64,000 nucleotides of DNA, from positions 597,801,452 through 597,865,451 of the forward strand of contig CM046880.1 in the NCBI GenBank assembly GCA_025667525.1, read 5' to 3'. Position numbers and translations under genes: made by a program. The notes under the pieces are model-generated. The model ran no database searches. It saw only the letters and a program-made list of their open reading frames with translations, and had not been told where the DNA came from. This DNA comes from Glebionis coronaria. Its lineage: Eukaryota; Streptophyta; Magnoliopsida; Asterales; Asteraceae. Below, piece after piece: positions 44,086-55,499 of the stretch (the stretch's first letter is position 1; every line of letters begins with the position of its first letter).

Positions 44086-47078
44086 TGTAACACCCCATTT
44101 TGGAAATGGAATATTACGCATATCATGGCGTGTCATCAAAGCATACAAGGATAAATGTCTAAGCATTATTCAACCATAAAAGGGAAATACCGGAATCAAA
44201 CATCGGTATCCCAAAGTAAAGCTCATCACACACAAACATAAATACTGTAAAAGGAAAGGACGAAACAATGTCCATAGCAACTGTATCAAAGTAAAGGAAA
44301 TGCATAAGGTAAAGAAAGACAGTAAAGCTTCCAGTCCATATGCACCTACGTTTGAGATCTACGAGCGTCCCTGAGTACCTGCCGTTTTGGGAACATGAAA
44401 AGGAAAACGGCTGAGCAAGACGCTCAGTGCACGGATGTACAATAAAGCATGAAATAGGATAAGCATGTAACATATAACAGCGGAAGACTAAGTACTGAGT
44501 AAACTGGTTAAGTAACATGAAAACTGGTTTTATAGTTTGAAAAGCCTTATGTTTAACCTGTGAAAACTGTTTTAACATATAAATACCATAGCTCATATAG
44601 GTCATGAAAAGGTCACGTGCATGAATACTTGGAGGGGTGACCTCATCATGCTGATTAGAGGGGATGCCTCTAATCAATATACTGATTTTGGGTAGGAGGG
44701 ATCAACTCCTTGTGAAGGGTGCAAGGCACACACCACATTCACCATGATAAACTGAATAAAACATGTAACTAGGATGCACCCATACGCCCCACCTGATATA
44801 ATAATATGGCCAAACTGAAAAGGGACGCCACGAGCAATCACTCCGCCGTGGGGAAGTCATAACATCGGTGCCTCTAATGCTATGGTTATGGTACCTCCAT
44901 AACTAGGTGAAACTGGTCATGCTTGTATATGGCTATAGTTTATGCTAAATTAACATAAGCAGTTCAAAACAATAAAACAAATGCTGGGGAAAACAGTTGG
45001 CTGCATACGGGGAAATCCTAATAAGGAAGGAATGTCCATACTGAAAGGACGGGAATCCGTACCTCAAGTCCAGTGAAATGAACGGAAGAAAGACTCCTAC
45101 TTCTGGATCACTAACGCTACATGAATACACACGTGTATAAGTATCGATTCACTGATTACGTACTGGGTTTTGTGTCTCATATTAGCTGATTTGGTATGTT
45201 TTAGGTCCTGGTTCACTGTTTAAAGCCTTAAACTGTGTTTTATCTAGTATTCTGATTAATCTGATTAAGTATTACTGGTGTTTCATGTTTTAATATACTT
45301 ACTGTATAATAATAAGTAACTTTCCAAAAATAGCAGGTTTCCAAAAATAGAAAGTTTCCAAAAATAGAAAGTTTCCAAAAATAGAAAGTTTCCAAAAATA
45401 GAAAGTTACCAAAAATAGAAAGTTTCCAAAAATAGAAAGTTTCCTAAAATAGAATTTACTGCCTAAAATAGATTAGTTTCTAAAAATAGAAAGTTTCCAA
45501 AAATAGATCAGCTGCCTTAATTAAATAAGTTTCCATATATAGAAAGTTTCCATGATTAGATTAGCTGCCTGAAATAGATTGATTTCCATATATAGAAGGT
45601 TTCCATAATTAGATTAGTTGCCTTATTTAATTAAGTTTCTATAAATAGAAGTTTCCATAATTAGAATTAAGCTGATTCCATAAGCTAACATATAAGTCTA
45701 AGTGTTTAAGCTCATTTCTTAAGTCATATGATATAGTGTATAGTTTAATTATTATTTCATGTATTTTAATTAAACTATAGGTTAAGCATTTTAATTAAAG
45801 TATAACATGTATTAATTAAAATGAAATGAAAATACTTAGGTTAAAATGTGTATTATTATTAATAATAATATAACCTAAGTCATGTCTAAATTAATTAATT
45901 ATAGGCATGTTTTAATAATTAATTAATTATAACTTATAACATAAAATACTTAGGTTAAATTAATGTCATGTTAAACTAATAATTAAAATAACCTAAGTCA
46001 TGGTTTAATTAATATTTCATGTTATTAATTAATTATATCCTAAGTTCATGATTCATAAAAATTAACATGTAGCATGAATCATGATTTAACCAACGAACCA
46101 TGAATCGGGCATGAATTCGACACCGTACCCCGGGCCAAACCCGGGGCACACGTGTCCCCTTGCTGCCGTGGGTCCCACATGAGCCAACCAAGACCAATTG
46201 TGGTCTTGGTGGTGGCGGCAATAGCAAACCAAACCCCCCCCTCGGGTTTGTTTGCTAGGCGGCCAAAAACAAACACCCTTAAAAACCATTCTTTGATTTT
46301 AATTAATACCAAAACATGTTAGATCAATGATTAATTACCTTGTTTTAATAAGAAAATAAATAACATGTTCATGAAAATAATCAAAGATCAAAAGAATCAA
46401 AAGAATTAAAAAGAAAGGTTAGAAAGGTATACCACTATGTAGCTTGGAAAAAAGATGAACAAACACGGTTTCTACACTTGTTTTTAAGATCAAAATCAAA
46501 CAAATCACCCTCCTAAGGTGGTGTATAGGTGGCGGCACAATGAGGAGAAAAAGGAGAGGAGAAAACTCTTTTTAGGGTTTTTATGTTTATTTCTTGAAAA
46601 TGAAAAATGAAAACATGTTTTTACTTTTACCCCCCTTAACTTGTAAAGTCCATGGGCTAAGCCCATTTCATGCATGTGTGCCGTGGGTATGGGGGCCCCA
46701 CATGGGGTACCCGTACCTTTCTCGTGTCCCGATGTTTCGTGTTCGTTCGTGGTTAAACGTGCTCGTGTTTAACGTGTTTCTGTTTCTTTTAACGTGTCGT
46801 TTATCGTAAACTCCACGCTCGTAAATATATTATAAGTATTTACGTAATTATTTTAGTTAGTATTTTAAATGGTGTTCATGATTTAATTATGTTCACGTGA
46901 TATATTATTAACTGTTTATCATGGGTTCGTACGTAATCGATACTTGTCATGACATACACGTATGCACTTGCTTGATTATTTAGCACATGAATGTGATCAA
47001 TACTACATGAGGTAAGTTTTAATCTAGAACGTACGATCTTAAGGGCACTATTCATGGTAAAAGCATGCGGGTTTTACA
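44086..47078 (-). repeat. 3' LTR of the Tekay-type element
   Basis: 2,993 bp, TG...CA ends. It contains a tandem array of a 17-bp unit gtttccaaaaatagaaa (about 45321-45452, eight copies), followed by AT-rich sequence. Open frames inside it (for example 44159-44677) have no recognisable domain. Confidence 0.95.
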
Positions 47079-47155
47079 ATTCTTCCCCCCTAAAAAGAAT
47101 AATTCGTCCCCGAATTATAGATAAAGTAAGCTGAAAAGAAGTGACATACCCGAAC

Positions 47156-50100
47156 TCAAAATATGAAGTGAGGGTAAGAAGCCCGGATAGACTCCTCTGT
47201 TTCCCAAGTGGCTTCCCGCTCGGTATGGTCCCTCCAAAGGATTTTGACGAAAGGAATCGTCTTCCTTCTCATGACTCGTTCTTGCCTGTCGAGTACTCGT
47301 TCGGGTTCTTCTATAAACGTGAGATCTTCACGTATCTGTTCCAGTGGATACTGAACCATGTGAAGGGGATGATAATTGTACCCTCTGAGTAAGGACACAT
47401 GGAACACGTTATGCACGTGCGAAAGCTGAGGAGGTAACGCCAATCGGTAAGATACTTCGCCGATTCGTTCAACGATATCAAATGGTCCGATGAACCGAGG
47501 ACTGAGTTTTCCTTTGATCCCGAAGCGTTTAACACCACGTGCCGGCGAAACCTTGAGGAAGACGTGATCTCCCACATTAAAATGTATGTCCCTACGATGC
47601 TTATCAGCGTAACTCTTCTGACGTGAACGCGCTTCCTGCAGCTTCTGTTTAGCTACCTCAATCTTCTCATTGGTCATTTCTATAATCTCTGGTCCTTCAA
47701 GTGTTCGCTCTCCCACTTGATCCCAGCAAGTTGGAGCGCGACACTTTCTGCCATACAACATTTCGAAAGGAGCACATTTGATACTTGCGTGCCAGCTGTT
47801 GTTGTATGCAAACTCGACTAAACAGATGTAATCGTCCCAATCACCTGTCCATTCCAACGCACACGACCTTAACATATCTTCCAATGTCTGAATTGTTCGC
47901 TCCGATTGTCCGTCCGTTTGAGGATGAAAGGCTGTGCTCAGCTTAAGTTGTGTACCCCAAGCTTTTTGCAGACCTTTCCAGAATCGCGACGTGAAACGAG
48001 GATCTCTGTCTGAGACGATGCTGGAGGGAGTGCCGTGGAGTCTCATGATCTCCCTTCTGTACGTATCTGCGAGTTTACTTACCGGATCTTCCTTGCGTAT
48101 CGGTAAGAAATGAGATGATTTGGTGAGTCGATCAGCGATGACCCAAATAGCATCGTGCTTTTTCTTGGTAGGCGGAAGACCGGTAACAAAATCCATGGTG
48201 ATTTTGTCCCACTTCCACTCTGGAATATCCAACGGTTGAAGGAGACCGCCAGATCGCTGATGTTCAATCTTAACCTGCTGATAGGTAAGACATTTGGAGA
48301 CATACGTGGCTACATCCTGTTTCATACCACTCCACCAAAAGTGCTGTCTGATGTCATGGTACATTTTTGTCGACCCAGGATGTATAGAAAATGGGTAGCT
48401 GTGAGCTTCAGCTAACAATGCTTCCCGGAGTTCTTGATTGTCAGGAACACAAAGTCTCGTGCCCTGCCAAATGATACCGTCTGCGTCCATTCTGAATTCT
48501 GTCTGCTTCTCCAAATTCTGAATTATCGCCCAAATCTCTCCATCATCCTTCTGCGCTTCCTTAATCCTAGTCAGTAACTCAGGTTCTACTGTAAGATTCG
48601 CCCAGTATCCGTGCTGCCCACGTACCATGATTTCGATGTCAAGCCGCTCCAAGTCCCTTATGTTTTGTTCCTTGATCTCAATGCCGTTTATCATTCCGGA
48701 CTTTCTGCTGAGTGCATCTGCTACTACATTAGCTTTCCCGGGATGATACTGTAGGTTAATATCATAATCCTTCAACAGTTCCAACCATCTCCTTTGTCTC
48801 ATGTTCAACTCTCGCTGTGTGAAGATATACTTCAAGCTCTTGTGATCTGTGAAAATGTCGCATGATTCTCCGTATAAGTAATGCCTCCATATCTTCAATG
48901 CGAACACCACTGCAGCAAGTTCCAGGTCATGCGTAGGGTAGTTTTCTTCATAGGGCTTAAGCTGCCGTGAAGCATACGCGATCACTTTCCCATGTTGCAT
49001 GAGAACACAGCCCAGTCCCTTCCCCGATGCATCGCTATAGATCTGAAATCCACCTGTACCAGATGGGAGAGTAAGAATAGGTGCAGATACTAACTTCTGC
49101 TTTAGGTCTTCGAAGCTCTTCTCTCGTTCTTCCGTCCAGACGAATTTCTCTCCTATTCGCATCAGTTTGGTGAGAGGTAGTGCCAACCGGGAAAAGTTCT
49201 CCACGAATCTTCGATAATATCCAGCTAAGCCTAAGAAACTGCGGACTTCTGTCGCTGATGTTGGTCTTGGCCATTTAGTGATAGCCTCAACCTTCGCTGG
49301 GTCCATAGTGATCCCTTCTGCTGATACAATGTGACCTAAGAATGCCACCTTGTTTAACCAGAACTCACACTTGGAGAATTTCGCATACAGCTGCTTTTGA
49401 CGAAGAATCTGTAGTACAGTACGGAGATGATCTTCGTGTTCCTCCGTGGACTTTGAGAATATCAAGATGTCATCGATGAATACAATGACAAATTTATCAA
49501 GGAATTTATGGAAGATTCTGTTCATCAGATCCATGAATACTGCTGGAGCGTTAGTTAGGCCGAATGGCATGACTACAAACTCATAATGGCCATAGCGGGT
49601 ACGAAAAGCAGTCTTGGCAATATCCTGCTCTTTAACCCTTAGCTGATGGTAGCCTGACCTTAGATCGATCTTTGAGAAGTGTTTGGCTCCTTGAAGTTGG
49701 TCAAACAGATCGTCTATACGTGGCAGTGGATATCTGTTGCGGATGGTAATCTTATTAAGTTCACGGTAGTCAATGCAAAGTCGCATGCTGCCGTCCTTCT
49801 TCTTAACGAACAAGACCGGTGCGCCCCATGGAGATGCGCTCGGTCTAATGAACCCTCGTTCAAGAAGTTCCTGCAGTTGGTCCTTCAGTTCTTTTAGCTC
49901 TATGGGAGCCATACGATACGGAGCCTTAGAGATTGGCTCAGCTCCTGGAACAAGGTCGATGTTGAACTCCACTTCTCTTGCAGGTGGTATGCCTGGAAGT
50001 TCATCTGGGAAGACGTCTAGAAACTCCGAAACTACTGGTTGATCCTGAATCGATGGGGATTCAGCATCCATGTCATGAACCGTAGCGAGATAACCTTCGC

Positions 50101-51965
50101 AGCCATGTGACAGTAATGCACGTGCTAGCAAGGTAGATATGACTTGTACAGACCGCCCGGGTATAAACCCGTTATGGATGTACTCTGGTGCATTAATGTC
50201 GCCGAAGATCACTCTATATGAGTGGCAGTCTATGGTAGCATGGTGCTTGGATAGCCAATCCATGCCGAGAATCATATCGAACTCAATCATGTCTAGAGGA
50301 AGTGCATCTACTGCACGGACTTTATCATCAAACTCTAGAGGAAGACTCTTGTATACATGAGTTATTAATACAGAGTCCCTCAGAGGCGTGGAAATGGTAA
50401 GCTTAGTTTCTAATGGCAAGGGAAGTGTCCTGATGTTCTTAGCATAAGTAGTGGAAACAACTGAATGAGTGGCACCCGTGTCGAAAAGAACACATGCAGC
50501 CTGGCCGTACATATACAAAATTCCAGTAATGGTACCTGTAGATTTGTTTGCCTGATCGCGCGATGTCGTATAGACACGCCCAGTGGTAGGAGGCGGTTTA
50601 GTATCAGCATGACCCGAAGTACCCTCCATTTCACCCTTACGGCAATCTCTCATACGATGGCCAGGGAGGCCGCACTTGTAGCACGCGTCGGAGTCACGAC
50701 GACATGGCCCAGGGTGTCTGCGATGGCAGGTGCTGCAAAGAGGATGAGTGAATCCTCCAGCAGGAGTCCTTGCTTGCTGAGGGCCTGCTGATGACAATAC
50801 GTGTTAAGAATAAGGTATATGCACGAGTATAGGACGTAAGCGTCATAAGATGTTTACCAGTGTTAGCTGAACGGTTAGGCTGAGAACCCCTGTGGTTCTG
50901 GTCCCTTCCGTTACCGTGGTTCCTGATAGCGATTAATATAGTGTCAGCATGAGAGATATAACATGAAATCATAAGAAGATGCGTAAATAGTAGGACCTGC
51001 TGTTGTTGGACTGTCCCGCATTGTTACGGTAATTGTCATTACCGCTGCGCCTTTCCACAACAGAACGGTCGTTAGAGTGACCGTTTCCTTTGGGCTGATT
51101 GGGCTGCTGCTGAGTAGCCGGCTGAGACCGGTCCCCAGTTTTCTGCCTGGAAGATACAGTTTAAGAGATGATTATAGAACATACAACGATAGGATGCGGT
51201 CTGGTTAACGCTAGAACATGAAATGTTTTACCTCTTGTCGGGTCTTTCCGCTTCCCCGAACTCATCGCGTTCCTGCAACATCTCAAGCTTCCTTGCAGCG
51301 TCGGCCACTTGTGCTACTGTATTGAACGTAGCACATACTAGATTGTTCGCGACCGAGGTGCGAAGTGCCCACCTAAAATGGTGTGCCTGCTCCTCAGGAG
51401 TACCAGCCGCTGCTCCTAGAAAACCAGCTAGGCGAAGAAAGCGCTGCATGAATTCATTGCTATTCTCGCCCTGTCTCTGACGTATCCCGTGGTATTCACG
51501 CTTGAGTTTGTCCTGCTCTGCCTTAGGAAAGAACTGTTCCATCACTCTCTCCTTGAATTGGGCCCATGTCAAACCTGCGACCCATTCATCACCTCCTTCT
51601 GACTGCGTCAAAGCTAGCCACCAGTTGAGTACATCGCCTTCAAACCTGTAGCACGCCAATCTTGCCTTGAAGGCGGGGTCACATCCCATAGCATTGAAGA
51701 TTTTCTCAATGTGAGTCAGCCAGCTTTCAGCATCGCTGGGGCTATCAGTCTTTTCAAAAGCTCTCGGACGGAGCTTGTTAAATCTTTCCAACCATACTGC
51801 TAGAGTCACTGGGGGAGGAGGAGGAGGAGGTGCCTGATTCTGCGGCTGCTGATTATTCGCAGCTTGGACTTCAGCACGAATGTCATTCCTCAGTTGAGGA
51901 AGTAAGGCTTGCATGGCAGCCTGAATCGCAGCATTGAGCTGCTCTTGCTCGCGTGTGAGAACCAT
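47156..51965 (-). CDS. gag-pol polyprotein of the Tekay-type element, four exons
   Basis: Exons 51965-51232, 51146-50997, 50922-50858 and 50787-47156 join in one open frame. Exon 1 is Gag ([39 protein letters not shown]). Exon 4 holds a CCHC zinc knuckle ([14 protein letters not shown]), protease (LFDTGATHS), reverse transcriptase ([20 protein letters not shown]), RNase H ([16 protein letters not shown]), integrase ([28 protein letters not shown]) and a C-terminal chromodomain ([18 protein letters not shown]). No stop or frameshift is seen in any exon. One oddity: the last zinc-ligand Cys of the integrase N-terminal finger is Tyr (KCLTYQQVK, codon 48281-48283). The gag ATG directly follows a ctgtcag acceptor-like site, so a leader intron is also possible. 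Confidence 0.8.
50788..51231 (-). other. three introns in the gag-pol gene
   Basis: Introns at 51231-51147 (85 bp), 50996-50923 (74 bp) and 50857-50788 (70 bp), each GT...AG on the minus strand, with phases that keep one continuous frame. Unspliced, the frame stops immediately after the first donor (AGG TAA at 51233-51228). The second donor (gtccta) is weaker than the other two (gtaaaa, gtaaac). Confidence 0.75.
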
Positions 51966-52387
51966 CTGACAGTATAACATAAAACATATGATTAACAGTT
52001 CAAACATAAAATATATAAAAGAAAAATTTATATGCCAAAATTTCACGAGAAAAATTTTATGCAAGAAAATCTTTGTATGAATGCATGATGCAGTTTTATG
52101 AAAACTTTTGATGCTCGAGAGTGAACGCCTCCGGTCAGTTCACTCAAAATAAAAGACATATCGAGGGGACGCCTATGGGTCGGTCCCAAATCTAAAAGTT
52201 TCGATAAAACACATGCGACTAAATAGGGCCAGTCCTGTACCAACCATTACTTAGTCAAAAACCCTGTAACAATGTCATATATATGTATGCTTAAAAATGA
52301 TGAACGCATGAAAACAACTGTCAGTTCTAGGAAGACCGTAGTGACTACCCACTAATCACAGGTCATATTTGAGAGCCTACAGGTCGA

Positions 52388-52407
52388 AGCCTTGGCTCTG
52401 ATACCAT
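52388..52407 (-). other. primer-binding site of the Tekay-type element
   Basis: On the minus strand tggtatcagagccaaggctt, matching the 3' end complement of initiator-methionine tRNA over the first 13 bases, a few bases downstream of the 5' LTR. Confidence 0.85.
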
Positions 52408-52410
52408 AAT

Positions 52411-55403
52411 TGTAACACCCCATTTTGGAAATAGAATATTACGCATATCATGGCGTGTCATCAAAGTATACAAGGATAAATGTCTAAGCATTATTCAACC
52501 ATAAAAGGGAAATACCGGAATCAAACATCGGTATCCCAAAGTAAAGCTCATCACACACAAACATAAATACTGTAAAAGGAAAGGACGAAACAATGTCCAT
52601 AGCAACTGTATCAAAGTAAAGGAAATGCATAAGGTAAAGAAAGACAGTAAAGCTTCCAGTCCATATGCACCTACGTTTGAGATCTACGAGCGTCCCTGAG
52701 TACCTGCCGTTTTGGGAACATGAAAAGGAAAACGGCTGAGCAAGACGCTCAGTGCACGGATGTACAATAAAGCATGAAATAGGATAAGCATGTAACATAT
52801 AACAGCGGAAGACTAAGTACTGAGTAAACTGGTTAAGTAACATGAAAACTGGTTTTATAGTTTGAAAAGCCTTATGTTTAACCTGTGAAAACTGTTTTAA
52901 CATATAAATACCATAGCTCATATAGGTCATGAAAAGGTCACGTGCATGAATACTTGGAGGGGTGACCTCATCATGCTGATTAGAGGGGATGCCTCTAATC
53001 AATATACTGATTTTGGGTAGGAGGGATCAACTCCTTGTGAAGGGTGCAAGGCACACACCACATTCACCATGATAAACTGAATAAAACATGTAACTAGGAT
53101 GCACCCATACGCCCCACCTGATATAATAATATGGCCAAACTGAAAAGGGACGCCACGAGCAATCACTCCGCCGTGGGGAAGTCATAACATCGGTGCCTCC
53201 AATGCTATGGTTATGGTACCTCCATAACTAGGTGAAACTGGTCATGCTTGTATATGGCTATAGTTTATGCTAAATTAACATAAGCAGTTCAAAACAATAA
53301 AACAAATGCTGGGGAAAACAGTTGGCTGCATACGGGGAAATCCTAATAAGGAAGGAATGTCCATACTGAAAGGACGAGAATCCGTACCTCAAGTCCAGTG
53401 AAATGAACGGAAGAAAGACTCCTACTTCTGGATCACTAACGCTACATGAATACACACGTGTATAAGTATCGATTCACTGATTACGTACTGGGTTTTGTGT
53501 CTCATATTAGCTGATTTGGTATGTTTTAGGTCCTGGTTCACTGTTTAAAGCCTTAAACTGTGTTTTATCTAGTATTCTGATTAATCTGATTAAGTATTAC
53601 TGGTGTTTCATGTTTTAATATACTTACTGTATAATAATAAGTAACTTTCCAAAAATAGCAGGTTTCCAAAAATAGAAAGTTTCCAAAAATAGAAAGTTTC
53701 CAAAAATAGAAAGTTTCCAAAAATAGAAAGTTACCAAAAATAGAAAGTTTCCAAAAATAGAAAGTTTCCTAAAATAGAATTTACTGCCTAAAATAGATTA
53801 GTTTCTAAAAATAGAAAGTTTCCAAAAATAGATCAGCTGCCTTAATTAAATAAGTTTCCATATATAGAAAGTTTCCATGATTAGATTAGCTGCCTGAAAT
53901 AGATTGATTTCCATATATAGAAGGTTTCCATAATTAGATTAGTTGCCTTATTTAATTAAGTTTCTATAAATAGAAGTTTCCATAATTAGAATTAAGCTGA
54001 TTCCATAAGCTAACATATAAGTCTAAGTGTTTAAGCTCATTTCTTAAGTCATATGATATAGTGTATAGTTTAATTATTATTTCATGTATTTTAATTAAAC
54101 TATAGGTTAAGCATTTTAATTAAAGTATAACATGTATTAATTAAAATGAAATGAAAATACTTAGGTTAAAATGTGTATTATTATTAATAATAATATAACC
54201 TAAGTCATGTCTAAATTAATTAATTATAGGCATGTTTTAATAATTAATTAATTATAACTTATAACATAAAATACTTAGGTTAAATTAATGTCATGTTAAA
54301 CTAATAATTAAAATAACCTAAGTCATGGTTTAATTAATATTTCATGTTATTAATTAATTATATCCTAAGTTCATGATTCATAAAAATTAACATGTAGCAT
54401 GAATCATGATTTAACCAACGAACCATGAATCGGGCATGAATTCGACACCGTACCCCAGGCCAAACCCGGGGCACACGTGTCCCCTTGCTGCCATGGGTCC
54501 CACATGAGCCAACCAAGACCAATTGTGGTCTTGGTGGTGGCGGCAATAGCAAACCAAACCCCCCCCTCGGGTTTGTTTGCTAGGCGGCCAAAAACAAACA
54601 CCCTTAAAAACCATTCTTTGATTTTAATTAATACCAAAACATGTTAGATCAATGATTAATTACCTTGTTTTAATAAGAAAATAAATAACATGTTCATGAA
54701 AATAATCAAAGATCAAAAGAATCAAAAGAATTAAAAAGAAAGGTTAGAAAGGTATACCACTATGTAGCTTGGAAAAAGGATGAACAAACACGGTTTCTAC
54801 ACTTGTTTTTAAGATCAAAATCAAACAAATCACCCTCCTAAGGTGGTGTATAGGTGGCGGCACAATGAGGAGAAAAAGGAGAGGAGAAAACTCTTTTTAG
54901 GGTTTTTATGTTTATTTCTTGAAAATGAAAAATGAAAACATGTTTTTACTTTTACCCCCCTTAACTTGTAAAGTCCATGGGCTAAGCCCATTTCATGCAT
55001 GTGTGCCGTGGGTATGGGGGCCCCACATGGGGTACCCGTACCTTTCTCGTGTCCCGATGTTTCGTGTTCGTTCGTGGTTAAACGTGCTCGTGTTTAACGT
55101 GTTTCTGTTTCTTTTAACGTGTCGTTTATCGTAAACTCCACGCTCGTAAATATATTATAAGTATTTACGTAATTATTTTAGTTAGTATTTTAAATGGTGT
55201 TCATGATTTAATTATGTTCACGTGATATATTATTAACTGTTTATCATGGGTTCGTACGTAATCGATACTTGTCATGACATACACGTATGCACTTGCTTGA
55301 TTATTTAGCACATGAATGTGATCAATACTACATGAGGTAAGTTTTAATCTAGAACGTACGATCTTAAGGGCACTATTCATGGTAAAAGCATGCGGGTTTT
55401 ACA
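52411..55403 (-). repeat. 5' LTR of the Tekay-type element
   Basis: 2,993 bp, nearly identical to 44086-47078 and with the same 17-bp tandem array at about 53646-53777. Confidence 0.95.
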
Positions 55404-55499
55404 TAGATGTACCTGGATATAAAAAGTTTAATTTTATGCATGAGAATATCAAATTTTAGGATGGTTGGTAAGGGCCCTCTTTGGTTCTTATGTGGCTCC

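Larger units (their letters stand above)
44086..55403 (-). mobile_element. Ty3/gypsy Tekay-type chromovirus retrotransposon, 11.3 kb, very young
   Basis: Two LTRs of exactly 2,993 bp (44086-47078, 52411-55403) and a perfect 5-bp target duplication tagat (44081-44085, 55404-55408). On the minus strand the primer-binding site reads tggtatcagagccaag (52392-52407) and the polypurine tract aggggggaag lies next to the left LTR (about 47081-47092). Comparing the LTRs by eye I found about seven differences, all transitions, so insertion was recent. Internal genes: gag with three introns and a long pol with a C-terminal chromodomain. Large LTRs plus chromodomain point to the Tekay (Del) clade. Confidence 0.95.

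Noticed and set aside
44159..44677. 172-aa open frame on the minus strand, repeated at 52484-53002
   Set aside because: It lies in the LTRs of the Tekay-type element and has no recognisable domain.
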